From the NCBI GenBank assembly GCA_011389755.1, contig JAABTR010000476.1, positions 1-7,027 of the forward strand: DNA of 7,027 bases, given 5' to 3'. Below are positions 1 through 5,412 of the stretch, piece by piece. Source of the stretch: Deltaproteobacteria bacterium (GTDB taxonomy: Bacteria > Myxococcota_A > Polyangia > JAAYKL01). The first letter of the stretch is position 1. Each line of letters opens with the position of its first letter. The notes beneath the pieces were generated by a model that worked only from the letters and a program-made list of their open reading frames with translations, ran no database searches and was not told the origin of the DNA. The translations under genes and the position numbers were made by a program.

Positions 1-1
1 G

Positions 2-232
2 CGGCTCGTCATCGGCGCCGCTTCGGTGGCGACGATCGCCGCGGGCGCCCACTTCTTCTTTCCATTCGCGGCAGCGGCCGTTCTCGGCGCGAGCGTGGGG
101 GTTCTTTATGCAGCGGTGATCTTCATCGGCCGGCCGTGGTGGGTCTGGGCCCTGCACACGGCGGCGCTCGTCTCACTGGCTCTCTATGTGCGGCTCGAGG
201 CCCCGGTCTCCATTTTTCGGCGTCTTCTTTGA
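2..232 (+). CDS. C-terminal part of a polytopic membrane protein, unrecognised (5' end outside window)
   Basis: The reading frame is open from the left edge (first full codon at base 2) to a TGA at 230-232, giving about 76 residues. The product is strongly hydrophobic, with two to three likely membrane-spanning stretches: an Ala/Phe-rich one near the window edge, one around GASVGVLYAAVIFIG, and one around WWVWALHTAALVSLALYV. It ends in a short basic tail (FRRLL). No family motif is recognisable, so I assign no function. It runs towards the minus-strand glycosyltransferase gene and the two coding regions share bases 173-232. The hydrophobic segments lie mostly outside that shared stretch, which argues that this frame is real and not a shadow of the opposite gene. 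No terminator is visible at the convergent ends. A chance open frame in GC-rich DNA remains possible. Confidence 0.5.
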   Translation, partial: RLVIGAASVATIAAGAHFFFPFAAAAVLGASVGVLYAAVIFIGRPWWVWALHTAALVSLALYVRLEAPVSIFRRLL

Positions 233-970
233 AGACTCGGCCGGGAGCCTGCGCCTCGTGGCGACCCGATAGATGAGCAGGGGCAGGCGGGCGAGCATCA
301 TCCAAAAAAAACGAAAACTCAGCAGGGTAAAGGCCCAGTTGTCTCGCCTCATGTCGAAATGGCTGACCCGGCCCTCCGCGGGATAGTGCACGTCCACGTC
401 GACATGGCCGATCCGGAGGCCCGCCCAGGAGGCTCGAATCAACACCTCCATCTCGAAGGGGAAGCCGCAGTGGCGGCAGCCGAGCCGCGAGGTGGCGCGG
501 ATCGGGTAGACGCGGAAACCGCACTGGGCGTCTCGGACCTTCTGCCAACCGTCGAGGGTGGTCCAGAAGTTGGAGATCGCTCGGCCCCGCCGGCTCGATG
601 CCGGAGTCGTATCGGCCGGCATGCGCCGCACGCCGATCCAGATGGCGCTTGGGGCCCTGCGCGCAGCCGCCAGAAGCCGCGGGATCTGCTCGGGGAGGTG
701 CTGTCCGTCCGCGTCGAGGACGACCGCGTGGGTAAAGCCCCGGTGCTTGGCCTCGGACAGGCCCGTTCGGATGGCCGAACCTTTTCCCATGTTGTGGGTG
801 AGCCTGACCACCTGGGCCCCGGCGGCCTCGGCGCGCTCGTCGCTGCCGTCTGTGGAGCCGTCCGACACCACGAGCACCGACTCGGCCGGCATGATCTTGA
901 TGCTCCTCGTGACGACGTCCGCGATGCTCTCGGCGTTGTTGAAGACCGGTATGACGACGCATGGGGTCAT
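173..970 (-). CDS. GT2-family glycosyltransferase, aryl polyene-cluster type
   Basis: This is a 265-residue family 2 glycosyltransferase (GT-A fold) that would transfer a sugar from a nucleotide or polyprenyl-phosphate donor at the cytoplasmic face of the inner membrane. Visible landmarks are the N-terminal strand VVIPVFNN (5-12), SDGSTDGS (36-43), NMGKGSAIRTG (60-70), the metal-binding DAD with its surrounding DADGQH (86-91), and QCGFRVYP (149-156). FEMEVLIRA (172-180) and YPAEGRVSHF (196-205) follow, then a hydrophobic segment near 213-237 that probably anchors the protein to the membrane. The sequence pattern, especially DADGQH, CGFRVYP and the YPxxGxSHF segment, matches the glycosyltransferase part of aryl polyene clusters. 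There it is often fused to an acyltransferase, but here it stands alone. The start at 970 is chosen because ATG overlaps the TGA of the upstream gene by 4 bp (ATGA). Donor and acceptor cannot be read from the sequence. A dolichyl/polyprenyl-phosphate sugar synthase role is the main alternative. Confidence 0.88.
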   Translation of the reverse strand: MTPCVVIPVFNNAESIADVVTRSIKIMPAESVLVVSDGSTDGSDERAEAAGAQVVRLTHNMGKGSAIRTGLSEAKHRGFTHAVVLDADGQHLPEQIPRLLAAARRAPSAIWIGVRRMPADTTPASSRRGRAISNFWTTLDGWQKVRDAQCGFRVYPIRATSRLGCRHCGFPFEMEVLIRASWAGLRIGHVDVDVHYPAEGRVSHFDMRRDNWAFTLLSFRFFWMMLARLPLLIYRVATRRRLPAESSKKTPKNGDRGLEPHIESQ

Positions 971-1617
971 GGTTTGGGCTTTCTCGACAAAAGAGGTTTT
1001 AATATCCGGTCGAGCGGGTTTTTGGGCTCGAACTCCTGAAACCGCCGTTTTCGGTAGAGGTACTCCACCGTGAACACGAAGCCGAGCAGCCCGTAGCTCA
1101 CCGGTCCGACGAGGATCGTCCACAGGGCATCGCCGGCCCACAGGGCCGCAGAAAGGACCAACGCGGCGTTGGCGAGGAGCACACCGATCCAGATCACCGT
1201 GAGTTTGCGGCAGTAAAGGACCTGATCGCCTGGCAGGTCAGCTCGTTGCAGTCTGGCGAATCGTTCGATGATCGGTACCCCCCGCAGTGATAAGACGAAC
1301 ATGATGAGAATAGAGACTTGTATCGCGAACGGGGTCAGACGCAAAGCGGTTTTCGAGCCGGATATCGCCGCCGCGGCGATGATCGCGGCCACCGAGACGG
1401 CCTGCAAGAGCATGAGCTTCGAGGTGGAGCGGCTGGTCAAGATCGCCGCGATGAGGCGCCGACCGGTCAAAATTAGCAGCACGAGCGCCGTGGGGCGAAC
1501 GCCCACGGTGAGCAGCCCACCTAAGACGATGACCGGGTAGAGCACGAGAACGGCCGCGTCGGCGGCCGGCCCTACCCAGCCGAACCGGCGGTCACTTTTT
1601 GCGGTTGGCTTCGACAA
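967..1617 (-). CDS. COG4648-type integral membrane protein of aryl polyene-like clusters
   Basis: A 216-residue polytopic membrane protein with about six hydrophobic segments (roughly 21-38, 43-58, 68-86, 97-111, 140-158, 165-185). Between segments 4 and 5 lies a cytoplasmic-looking loop, ERFARLQRADLP (118-129) then YCRKLTVIW (135-143), and the protein ends in YLYRKRRF (186-193) plus a basic tail. The loop and the E-Y-L-x-R ending are the pattern I associate with COG4648, the uncharacterised membrane protein that recurs between the ACP and AMP-ligase genes of aryl polyene clusters. Its biochemical role is unknown. The start is the weak point: the only in-frame candidate before the first membrane segment is TTG at 1617, inside the ACP gene (26-bp overlap), with no clear Shine-Dalgarno sequence. 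This implies translation coupled to the ACP. An internal GTG near residue 24 would cut into the first membrane helix. The 3' end overlaps the glycosyltransferase start by 4 bp. Confidence 0.8.
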   Translation of the reverse strand: MSKPTAKSDRRFGWVGPAADAAVLVLYPVIVLGGLLTVGVRPTALVLLILTGRRLIAAILTSRSTSKLMLLQAVSVAAIIAAAAISGSKTALRLTPFAIQVSILIMFVLSLRGVPIIERFARLQRADLPGDQVLYCRKLTVIWIGVLLANAALVLSAALWAGDALWTILVGPVSYGLLGFVFTVEYLYRKRRFQEFEPKNPLDRILKPLLSRKPKP

Positions 1618-1849
1618 ACTGGGCCAGGGCGTCCACGGAGGCGAAGGCGGCTTTGGCCGTATCCGAGTCGGAGATGTTGATGCCGTAGCTGGTCTCGAGG
1701 CTCACGGACAGCTCGAGGGCGTCGATGGAGTCGAGACCGAGCCCCTCGACGAACAGCGGCTGGTCGTCTTCGATCTCGTCGACTTCCACGTCTTCTAAGT
1801 TGGCCGCTTTGATGATCAGCTCTTTCAGCTCTCTTTTCAGCTCTTCCAT
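1592..1849 (-). CDS. Acyl carrier protein (phosphopantetheine-binding)
   Basis: An 85-residue, acidic, helical carrier protein of normal ACP length. The prosthetic-group site is GLGLDSIDALEL (36-47), with Ser41 as the expected 4'-phosphopantetheine attachment residue. The first helix (MEELKRELKELII) and the acidic loop VEVDEIEDDQPLF (21-33) match ACPs of type II fatty-acid or polyketide systems, and the DSIDALEL form is common in aryl polyene-cluster ACPs. The protein would hold acyl or polyene intermediates as thioesters in the cytoplasm. It is the first gene of the minus-strand operon. Its ATG at 1849 is preceded by GGAG (1859-1862) at a spacing of 9 nt. A divergent FabG-like reductase and an adenylating ligase across the control region are its likely partners. 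A phosphopantetheinyl transferase must be supplied from elsewhere. Confidence 0.95.
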   Translation of the reverse strand: MEELKRELKELIIKAANLEDVEVDEIEDDQPLFVEGLGLDSIDALELSVSLETSYGINISDSDTAKAAFASVDALAQFVEANRKK

Positions 1850-1869
1850 GCGAGGTCGCTCCGGGAAAT

Positions 1870-1900
1870 AGCACCCGAAAGGTCAAGTTTTTCGGGTGCT
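1870..1900. repeat. Perfect 11-bp inverted repeat in the divergent control region
   Basis: AGCACCCGAAA at 1870-1880 is exactly complementary to TTTCGGGTGCT at 1890-1900, around a 9-nt centre. It lies just upstream of the ribosome-binding site of the ACP gene and about 100 bp before the reductase start. In an ACP mRNA it would form a stable hairpin in the 5' leader, ending 7 nt before GGAG. As DNA it could be a regulator's dyad. The heptamer TAGCACC at its left edge (1869-1875) recurs at 1935-1941, over the candidate -10 region. A simple terminator fits poorly because neither side carries a run of T after the stem. Confidence 0.7.
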
Positions 1901-1908
1901 TTGTGAGA

Positions 1909-1937
1909 TTGACATTTCATTTTTCACCAGTTACTAG
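1909..1937 (+). promoter_or_regulatory. Candidate sigma70-type promoter for the plus-strand operon
   Basis: A perfect -35 hexamer TTGACA (1909-1914) is followed, after 17 bp, by TACTAG (1932-1937), which matches the -10 consensus at only three positions. Transcription would begin near 1944 and leave a leader of about 58 nt before the reductase GTG. The weak -10 element would fit a promoter needing activation. The inverted repeat at 1870-1900 ends 8 bp upstream of the -35, a typical activator position. Confidence 0.4.
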
Positions 1938-1959
1938 CACCGTGGTACAAACGACGCAA
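1931..1959 (-). promoter_or_regulatory. Candidate promoter for the minus-strand ACP operon
   Basis: Read on the minus strand, TTGCGT (1959-1954) and TAGTAA (1936-1931) are 17 bp apart. The second element is preceded by TGC, an extended -10 arrangement. Both hexamers are weak (three matches each). This -10 lies on top of the plus-strand -10, so the two promoters would be back to back and mutually exclusive. The resulting ACP leader would include the 1870-1900 hairpin. The call is tentative. Confidence 0.25.
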
Positions 1960-1984
1960 GAAACTCAGACCTAAGCGAGGTTAC

Positions 1985-1996
1985 GAGGGAAAGAGG
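1985..1996 (+). promoter_or_regulatory. Ribosome-binding site fixing the GTG start of the FabG-like gene
   Basis: GAGGGAAAGAGG contains AGAGG (1992-1996), 5 nt before GTG at 2002. The codons after that GTG give the expected N-terminal strand of a Rossmann reductase (MKALVTGAS), so the GTG start is well supported. Confidence 0.65.
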
Positions 1997-2001
1997 CAAA
2001 A

Positions 2002-2724
2002 GTGAAGGCCCTTGTTACAGGTGCGAGCGGAGTGCTCGGAAGCGCCGTCGCCAAAAGGCTCGCGGGCGAAGGATACGAAGTCTGGCTCCACTACCGGACT
2101 GGAGAGGCCGAGGCTCGGGCGCTGGCTCAGGCCATCGAGGAGGACGGGGGGGGCAGCGCGCGGGTCGTGGGGTTCGACGTGACGGATGCCTCCCAGATCG
2201 AACAAACCCTGGTCCCCTTGCTCTCAGAGCACGGGCCCATCGACGTGCTCGTCAACAACGCGGCGGTGACCTCCCAGGGCTACATGGCCATGTTGCCCGA
2301 GAGTCGCTGGGACGAGGTGCTGTCGGTCAACCTGGGCGGCTTTTTTCTCGTCACCCGAGCGGTGCTCAAGGGGATGATGCGCACGCGCGCCGGACGGATC
2401 GTCAATATCGGGTCGCTGGCCGGCGCGCGCTCGGGCGTGGGTCAAGTCGCCTACGCCGCGTCCAAGGCCGGCCTCGAGGGCGCCACCCGCGCCCTGGCCA
2501 TGGAGGTCGCCCGCTGGAACATCCTCGTCAACACCGTGGCGCCGGGGCCGCTGACCGCCGGGATGGCCGACGAGCTGGACGCGGCCGAGCTGCAAAAGCA
2601 GATCCCGCTGGGGCGCCTGGGGGATCCCGTCGAGGTGGCGGGGGTGGTGGCCTTTTTGTGCGGTGACGACGCCTCCTACATCACGGGACAGGTCATCTCG
2701 GTCAACGGCGGGATGGGGATGTGA
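2002..2724 (+). CDS. SDR-family 3-oxoacyl-ACP reductase (FabG-like)
   Basis: A 240-residue short-chain dehydrogenase of classical length, predicted to reduce beta-ketoacyl-ACP to the 3-hydroxy form with NAD(P)H in the cytoplasm. The nucleotide-binding motif is TGASGVLG (6-13), NNAA is at 85-88, and the structural Asn is N110. The catalytic Ser-Tyr-Lys set is S138, Y151 and K155 (YAASK). The C-terminus YITGQVISVNGGMGM (226-240) is the usual FabG ending. Arg32 in LHYRTGEAEA suggests NADPH preference (inference). One deviation is visible: in the family pattern TGxxxGxG, the second glycine is Val11. It is the first gene of the plus-strand operon, and its TGA overlaps the next ATG by one base (TGATG). 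Divergence from an ACP gene makes an ACP-bound substrate likely. Another SDR substrate cannot be excluded. Confidence 0.92.
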   Translation: MKALVTGASGVLGSAVAKRLAGEGYEVWLHYRTGEAEARALAQAIEEDGGGSARVVGFDVTDASQIEQTLVPLLSEHGPIDVLVNNAAVTSQGYMAMLPESRWDEVLSVNLGGFFLVTRAVLKGMMRTRAGRIVNIGSLAGARSGVGQVAYAASKAGLEGATRALAMEVARWNILVNTVAPGPLTAGMADELDAAELQKQIPLGRLGDPVEVAGVVAFLCGDDASYITGQVISVNGGMGM

Positions 2725-4070
2725 TGGATCCGCTGGCCCTGCTCGACCTCCACGCGGGGGATCCGCGCCCCTTGATCGTCGATGGAAAAAAAGCCCACAG
2801 CCGGGACGATATCCTCCGAAGAGCGGCCGGTGTGGCCCGGCGCCTGGAGGATCGGTGCCGGCAAAAGGGCAAGGCGATCATCGCGCTCGACAGCGGGCCG
2901 GAGTTCGTCGCGGCCCTGGCCGGCTGCTGGCTCGCCGGGTTCGAGCCCGTCTTGCTCGATCCGCTCGTCAAAAACGAGCTCGAGCGGGCCGTGGAGATGG
3001 CGGGCGCGGTGGCGGTCTTGTGGTCGGGCCGGCAAAGCTGCGAAGGCCCGGTCGCGCGCCTGGCCGTGGGAGACGAGCGCGCCGAGCCTCCCGGCGCGTC
3101 GCCGCGCATCTCTTCGGACGAGCCGGTGGTCTATCTCTTCACCTCGGGCAGCACCGGAGAGCCCACCTTGGTGCCCAAGACAAGGGCAAACCTCACGGTG
3201 GAGACCACCTTTTTGCGCGGGCTGCTCGGGGCGCCTTCCCGCGTGGTGACCTTGGTTCAGTGGTGCCACATCTACGGTTTTATTCACGGGCTGCTCCTGC
3301 CCGCGAGCCTTAAGGGGGTGTGTGACCTGTCGCCTGGCATATCGCCGCTTGCGGCCCTAAAGCGGGCTTTCTCCGGCGGGGCAGACCTGGTGGTCTCGGT
3401 GCCGGCCGTGCTGCACGCCATGGTGCGTCACATGGAAGCCGGCGGCTTTGGGGCGATCTCGAGCTCCTGCCGCTTCGTGACCGCGGGAGCCGCGCTCCCT
3501 GAAGAGACGCGGGTAAAGTTCGAGCAGCTCAGCGGCTGCCGGCTCGTTGATATCTACGGCTCGACCGAGGCAGGCGGCATCGCCTATCGCGAAGACAGCG
3601 GGCCGTGGCTGCTCGAGCCCCACGTGGAGGCGCGGATCTCTTCGGACGACATGATAGAGGTCCGCTCGGGCTCGGTCTCACTCCCGGGGCCTGAGGGTTT
3701 TTATCGGGTCGGAGACCGCGGTCGGCTCGCGGGGCGAAGCTTGGAGCTGCTCGGGCGCGCCGATGATGTCGTGAAGATCGGTGGGCGGCGCACCTCCCTC
3801 TCGGAGGTGGAGCGCAGCGTCATCGGGTGCCCCAAGGTGGCTGTCGCAGCGATCGTCGTTCGACAGATTCGCGGTCAGCCGCGCCTCGTGGCCTACGTGC
3901 AGCCCGAAAAAGGCGCGGCCTTGACTCCGGATGACGTCAAGTCTCACGTGAGGCAGACACTGGCCGACCACAAAGTCCCGCACGTCGTCCGTTTCGTCGA
4001 CTACTTGCCCCTCTCGGCGGGTGGGAAGGTCGACAGGCGGTGGCTGCGCGAGCTCGAACAAAAGGATTGA
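2724..4070 (+). CDS. ANL-superfamily acyl/aryl-adenylating ligase (AMP ligase)
   Basis: A 448-residue AMP-forming ligase that would activate a carboxylic acid with ATP and pass it to CoA or, given the context, to the ACP's phosphopantetheine. Core motifs appear in order: the P-loop LFTSGSTGEPTLVPK (138-152), DIYGSTEAGG (276-285), YRVGDRG (327-333), hinge and A8 region GRADDVVKIGGRR (344-356), and PLSAGGKVDRR near the C-terminus with the predicted catalytic Lys435. At 448 residues it is shorter than typical acyl-CoA synthetases (about 500-560), through a compact N-terminal region, which is usual for AMP ligases of aryl polyene clusters. The start used is ATG 2724, overlapping the reductase stop by one base, with GGGGA at 2715-2719. 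A GTG one codon earlier (2721) is equally in frame. Substrate is unknown: an aryl acid starter by analogy, a fatty acid as alternative. Tight coupling to its neighbours supports one pathway. Confidence 0.92.
   Translation: MDPLALLDLHAGDPRPLIVDGKKAHSRDDILRRAAGVARRLEDRCRQKGKAIIALDSGPEFVAALAGCWLAGFEPVLLDPLVKNELERAVEMAGAVAVLWSGRQSCEGPVARLAVGDERAEPPGASPRISSDEPVVYLFTSGSTGEPTLVPKTRANLTVETTFLRGLLGAPSRVVTLVQWCHIYGFIHGLLLPASLKGVCDLSPGISPLAALKRAFSGGADLVVSVPAVLHAMVRHMEAGGFGAISSSCRFVTAGAALPEETRVKFEQLSGCRLVDIYGSTEAGGIAYREDSGPWLLEPHVEARISSDDMIEVRSGSVSLPGPEGFYRVGDRGRLAGRSLELLGRADDVVKIGGRRTSLSEVERSVIGCPKVAVAAIVVRQIRGQPRLVAYVQPEKGAALTPDDVKSHVRQTLADHKVPHVVRFVDYLPLSAGGKVDRRWLRELEQKD
4062..4066 (+). promoter_or_regulatory. 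Ribosome-binding site for the GTG start of the radical SAM gene
   Basis: AAGGA lies inside the last codons of the ligase gene, 7 nt before GTG at 4074. The ligase TGA (4068-4070) is three bases upstream of that GTG, so ribosomes finishing the ligase can reinitiate directly. Confidence 0.6.
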
Positions 4071-4073
4071 TCG

Positions 4074-5387
4074 GTGCGTATTCTCGTAATCAGCGGCTCC
4101 CGCGCAAAGCTGCCCGACCCGGTCTACCCCCTGGGAGCGGCCATCGTGGCCACGGCCCTGAGCGAGGAGGGGCACGAGATCGCGTGTTTCGATGCGCTGC
4201 GCCACGGGCGTCCAGAAGAAGCCCTCGCGCAGCTCCTCGAGAGCTTCGAGCCCGAGGTCTGCCTCTTGTCGATCCGCAACATCGACGACACCGCGTTTCC
4301 CAACGCGAAGAACTATTTCGACGATCACGAGCGGCTCGCCGGCGTCGTCAAGAGCTGGAGACGCGCCCCCCTCATCCTGGGAGGGGCGGGCTTTTCTTTG
4401 ATGCCTCAGGTGTTTCTCGACCGGCTCGGGGCGGACTACGGCGTTGTCGGAGAGGGCGAGCAGGTCGTCGTGGATTTGGTGGACCGCTTGGGCCGCGGCG
4501 AGCGCCCGGCGCGGCTCAGCGAGGGCAACCGGCTGGTGGAGGGCTTCTTGAGGGCGGACAGGGAGCTGTTCGACGCCTCCTGGTACTACGAGCACGGCGG
4601 CGTCGCCAACATTCAGACCAAGCGCGGCTGCGCCCTGCGCTGTGTCTACTGCACCTATCCCATCTTGGAAGGGCATAAGAGCCGGGGCCCGCGCCCCGAG
4701 CAGATCGTCGACGAGATGAAGGAGATCGCGGCCGGTGGGATTCGGCATTTTTTCTTTGTCGACGCCGTGTTCAATCAGCCCGAAGAGCACGCGGCGCTCG
4801 TTTGCGAAGAGATCATCCGCAGCGGCCTGGATGTTTCTATCACGGGCTACTTCGCTCCCACGTGCAAAAACCCCGAGCTCCCAAAGCTCTTGCGGCGGGC
4901 GGGGTGCGACGCGGTGGAGTTCGGGACCGACGCTCTGTCGGATCCCATGCTCGAATCCCTCGACAAAGGGTTTACCGTTGCAGAGGTCTTGGAGTGCGCC
5001 GAGCTCTATCGCCGCGCCGGCCTTGAGCAGTGCCACAACCTCATCTTCGGCGGACCGGGCGAGACGGTCGCGACCATCGACGAGTCGCTGCGACGCATGG
5101 ACGCCCTCGCGCCCAAGGCGGTGATCGTGACGCTGGGCCTGCGGGTCTACCCGGGCACCCAGCTCGCCCGCCTCGCTTCGGCCGACATAGGCGACGGCAA
5201 TCAGCTCGAGCCGATCTTCTACGTGGAGCCAGGCGTCTGTGGCTATCTGCTCGAAAACGCCGGCGCCTTTGTGGATCAGAGGCCGGGCTGGATCTGTCCG
5301 GGGCTCGGTAAGCGATACAATTCGCGGTACTTGTCTCGTCTGCGCGAGCGCAGAAAGCACAAGGGCGTATTGTGGACTCTGTTCTAG
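4074..5387 (+). CDS. B12-binding-domain radical SAM protein, probably acting in lipid/polyketide modification
   Basis: A 437-residue protein with an N-terminal cobalamin-binding-like Rossmann domain (about 1-145) and a radical SAM barrel (about 175-380). The N-terminal part shows PVYPLGAAIVATALSEEGHE (16-35), LLSIRN (64-69), LILGGAGFS (100-108) and GVVGEGE (123-129), the usual order in class B radical SAM enzymes. The cluster motif is C186-x3-C190-x2-C193 (RGCALRCVYC), which would bind [4Fe-4S] and SAM; GGPGE is at 326-330. The DxHxxG cobalamin-ligating motif of methionine-synthase-type domains is absent (the aligned area reads FDALRHG), as is common in this enzyme class. Related enzymes perform C-methylation, P-methylation or ring formation; the reaction here cannot be read. 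It sits 3 bp after the ligase gene, so its substrate is probably an intermediate or product of the same pathway. The segment 381-412 (YVEPGVCGYL...WICPG) may help form the substrate pocket (inference). Confidence 0.88.
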   Translation: MRILVISGSRAKLPDPVYPLGAAIVATALSEEGHEIACFDALRHGRPEEALAQLLESFEPEVCLLSIRNIDDTAFPNAKNYFDDHERLAGVVKSWRRAPLILGGAGFSLMPQVFLDRLGADYGVVGEGEQVVVDLVDRLGRGERPARLSEGNRLVEGFLRADRELFDASWYYEHGGVANIQTKRGCALRCVYCTYPILEGHKSRGPRPEQIVDEMKEIAAGGIRHFFFVDAVFNQPEEHAALVCEEIIRSGLDVSITGYFAPTCKNPELPKLLRRAGCDAVEFGTDALSDPMLESLDKGFTVAEVLECAELYRRAGLEQCHNLIFGGPGETVATIDESLRRMDALAPKAVIVTLGLRVYPGTQLARLASADIGDGNQLEPIFYVEPGVCGYLLENAGAFVDQRPGWICPGLGKRYNSRYLSRLRERRKHKGVLWTLF

Positions 5388-5399
5388 TTGAGATCGTGC

Positions 5400-5404
5400 G
5401 GAGG
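5400..5404 (+). promoter_or_regulatory. Strong Shine-Dalgarno sequence for the CoA-transferase/GNAT gene
   Basis: GGAGG is 8 nt before ATG at 5413, the best ribosome-binding site in the window. The 25-bp gap after the radical SAM stop (TAG, 5385-5387) contains no hairpin or T-run, so transcription probably continues from the upstream genes. Confidence 0.7.
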
Positions 5405-5412
5405 TTAATTCG

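Noticed and set aside
123..962. An alternative 279-codon minus-strand frame over the glycosyltransferase
   Set aside because: The other frame carries the DADGQH, NMGKG and CGFRVYP motifs of GT2 enzymes; this one is a low-complexity Arg/Gly/Pro product.
971..1141. A 57-residue N-terminal extension of the glycosyltransferase
   Set aside because: The extension lies within the COG4648 gene, has no family similarity, and the ATGA overlap at 967-970 gives a natural start directly at the first GT2 strand.
1870..1900. Inverted repeat read as an intrinsic terminator
   Set aside because: It sits between divergent genes with no gene ending nearby, and no run of T follows the stem on either strand.
1850..2001. 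Cobalamin or SAM riboswitch upstream of the operon with the B12 radical SAM gene
   Set aside because: The region is only 152 bp, shows one simple hairpin and no recognisable B12-box or SAM-riboswitch core, and the enzyme is the third gene of its operon.
2663..3313. A 216-codon plus-strand frame overlapping the reductase and ligase
   Set aside because: Its product is Arg/Gly/Ala-rich with no motif, and the same bases encode the N-terminal half of the ligase including its P-loop.
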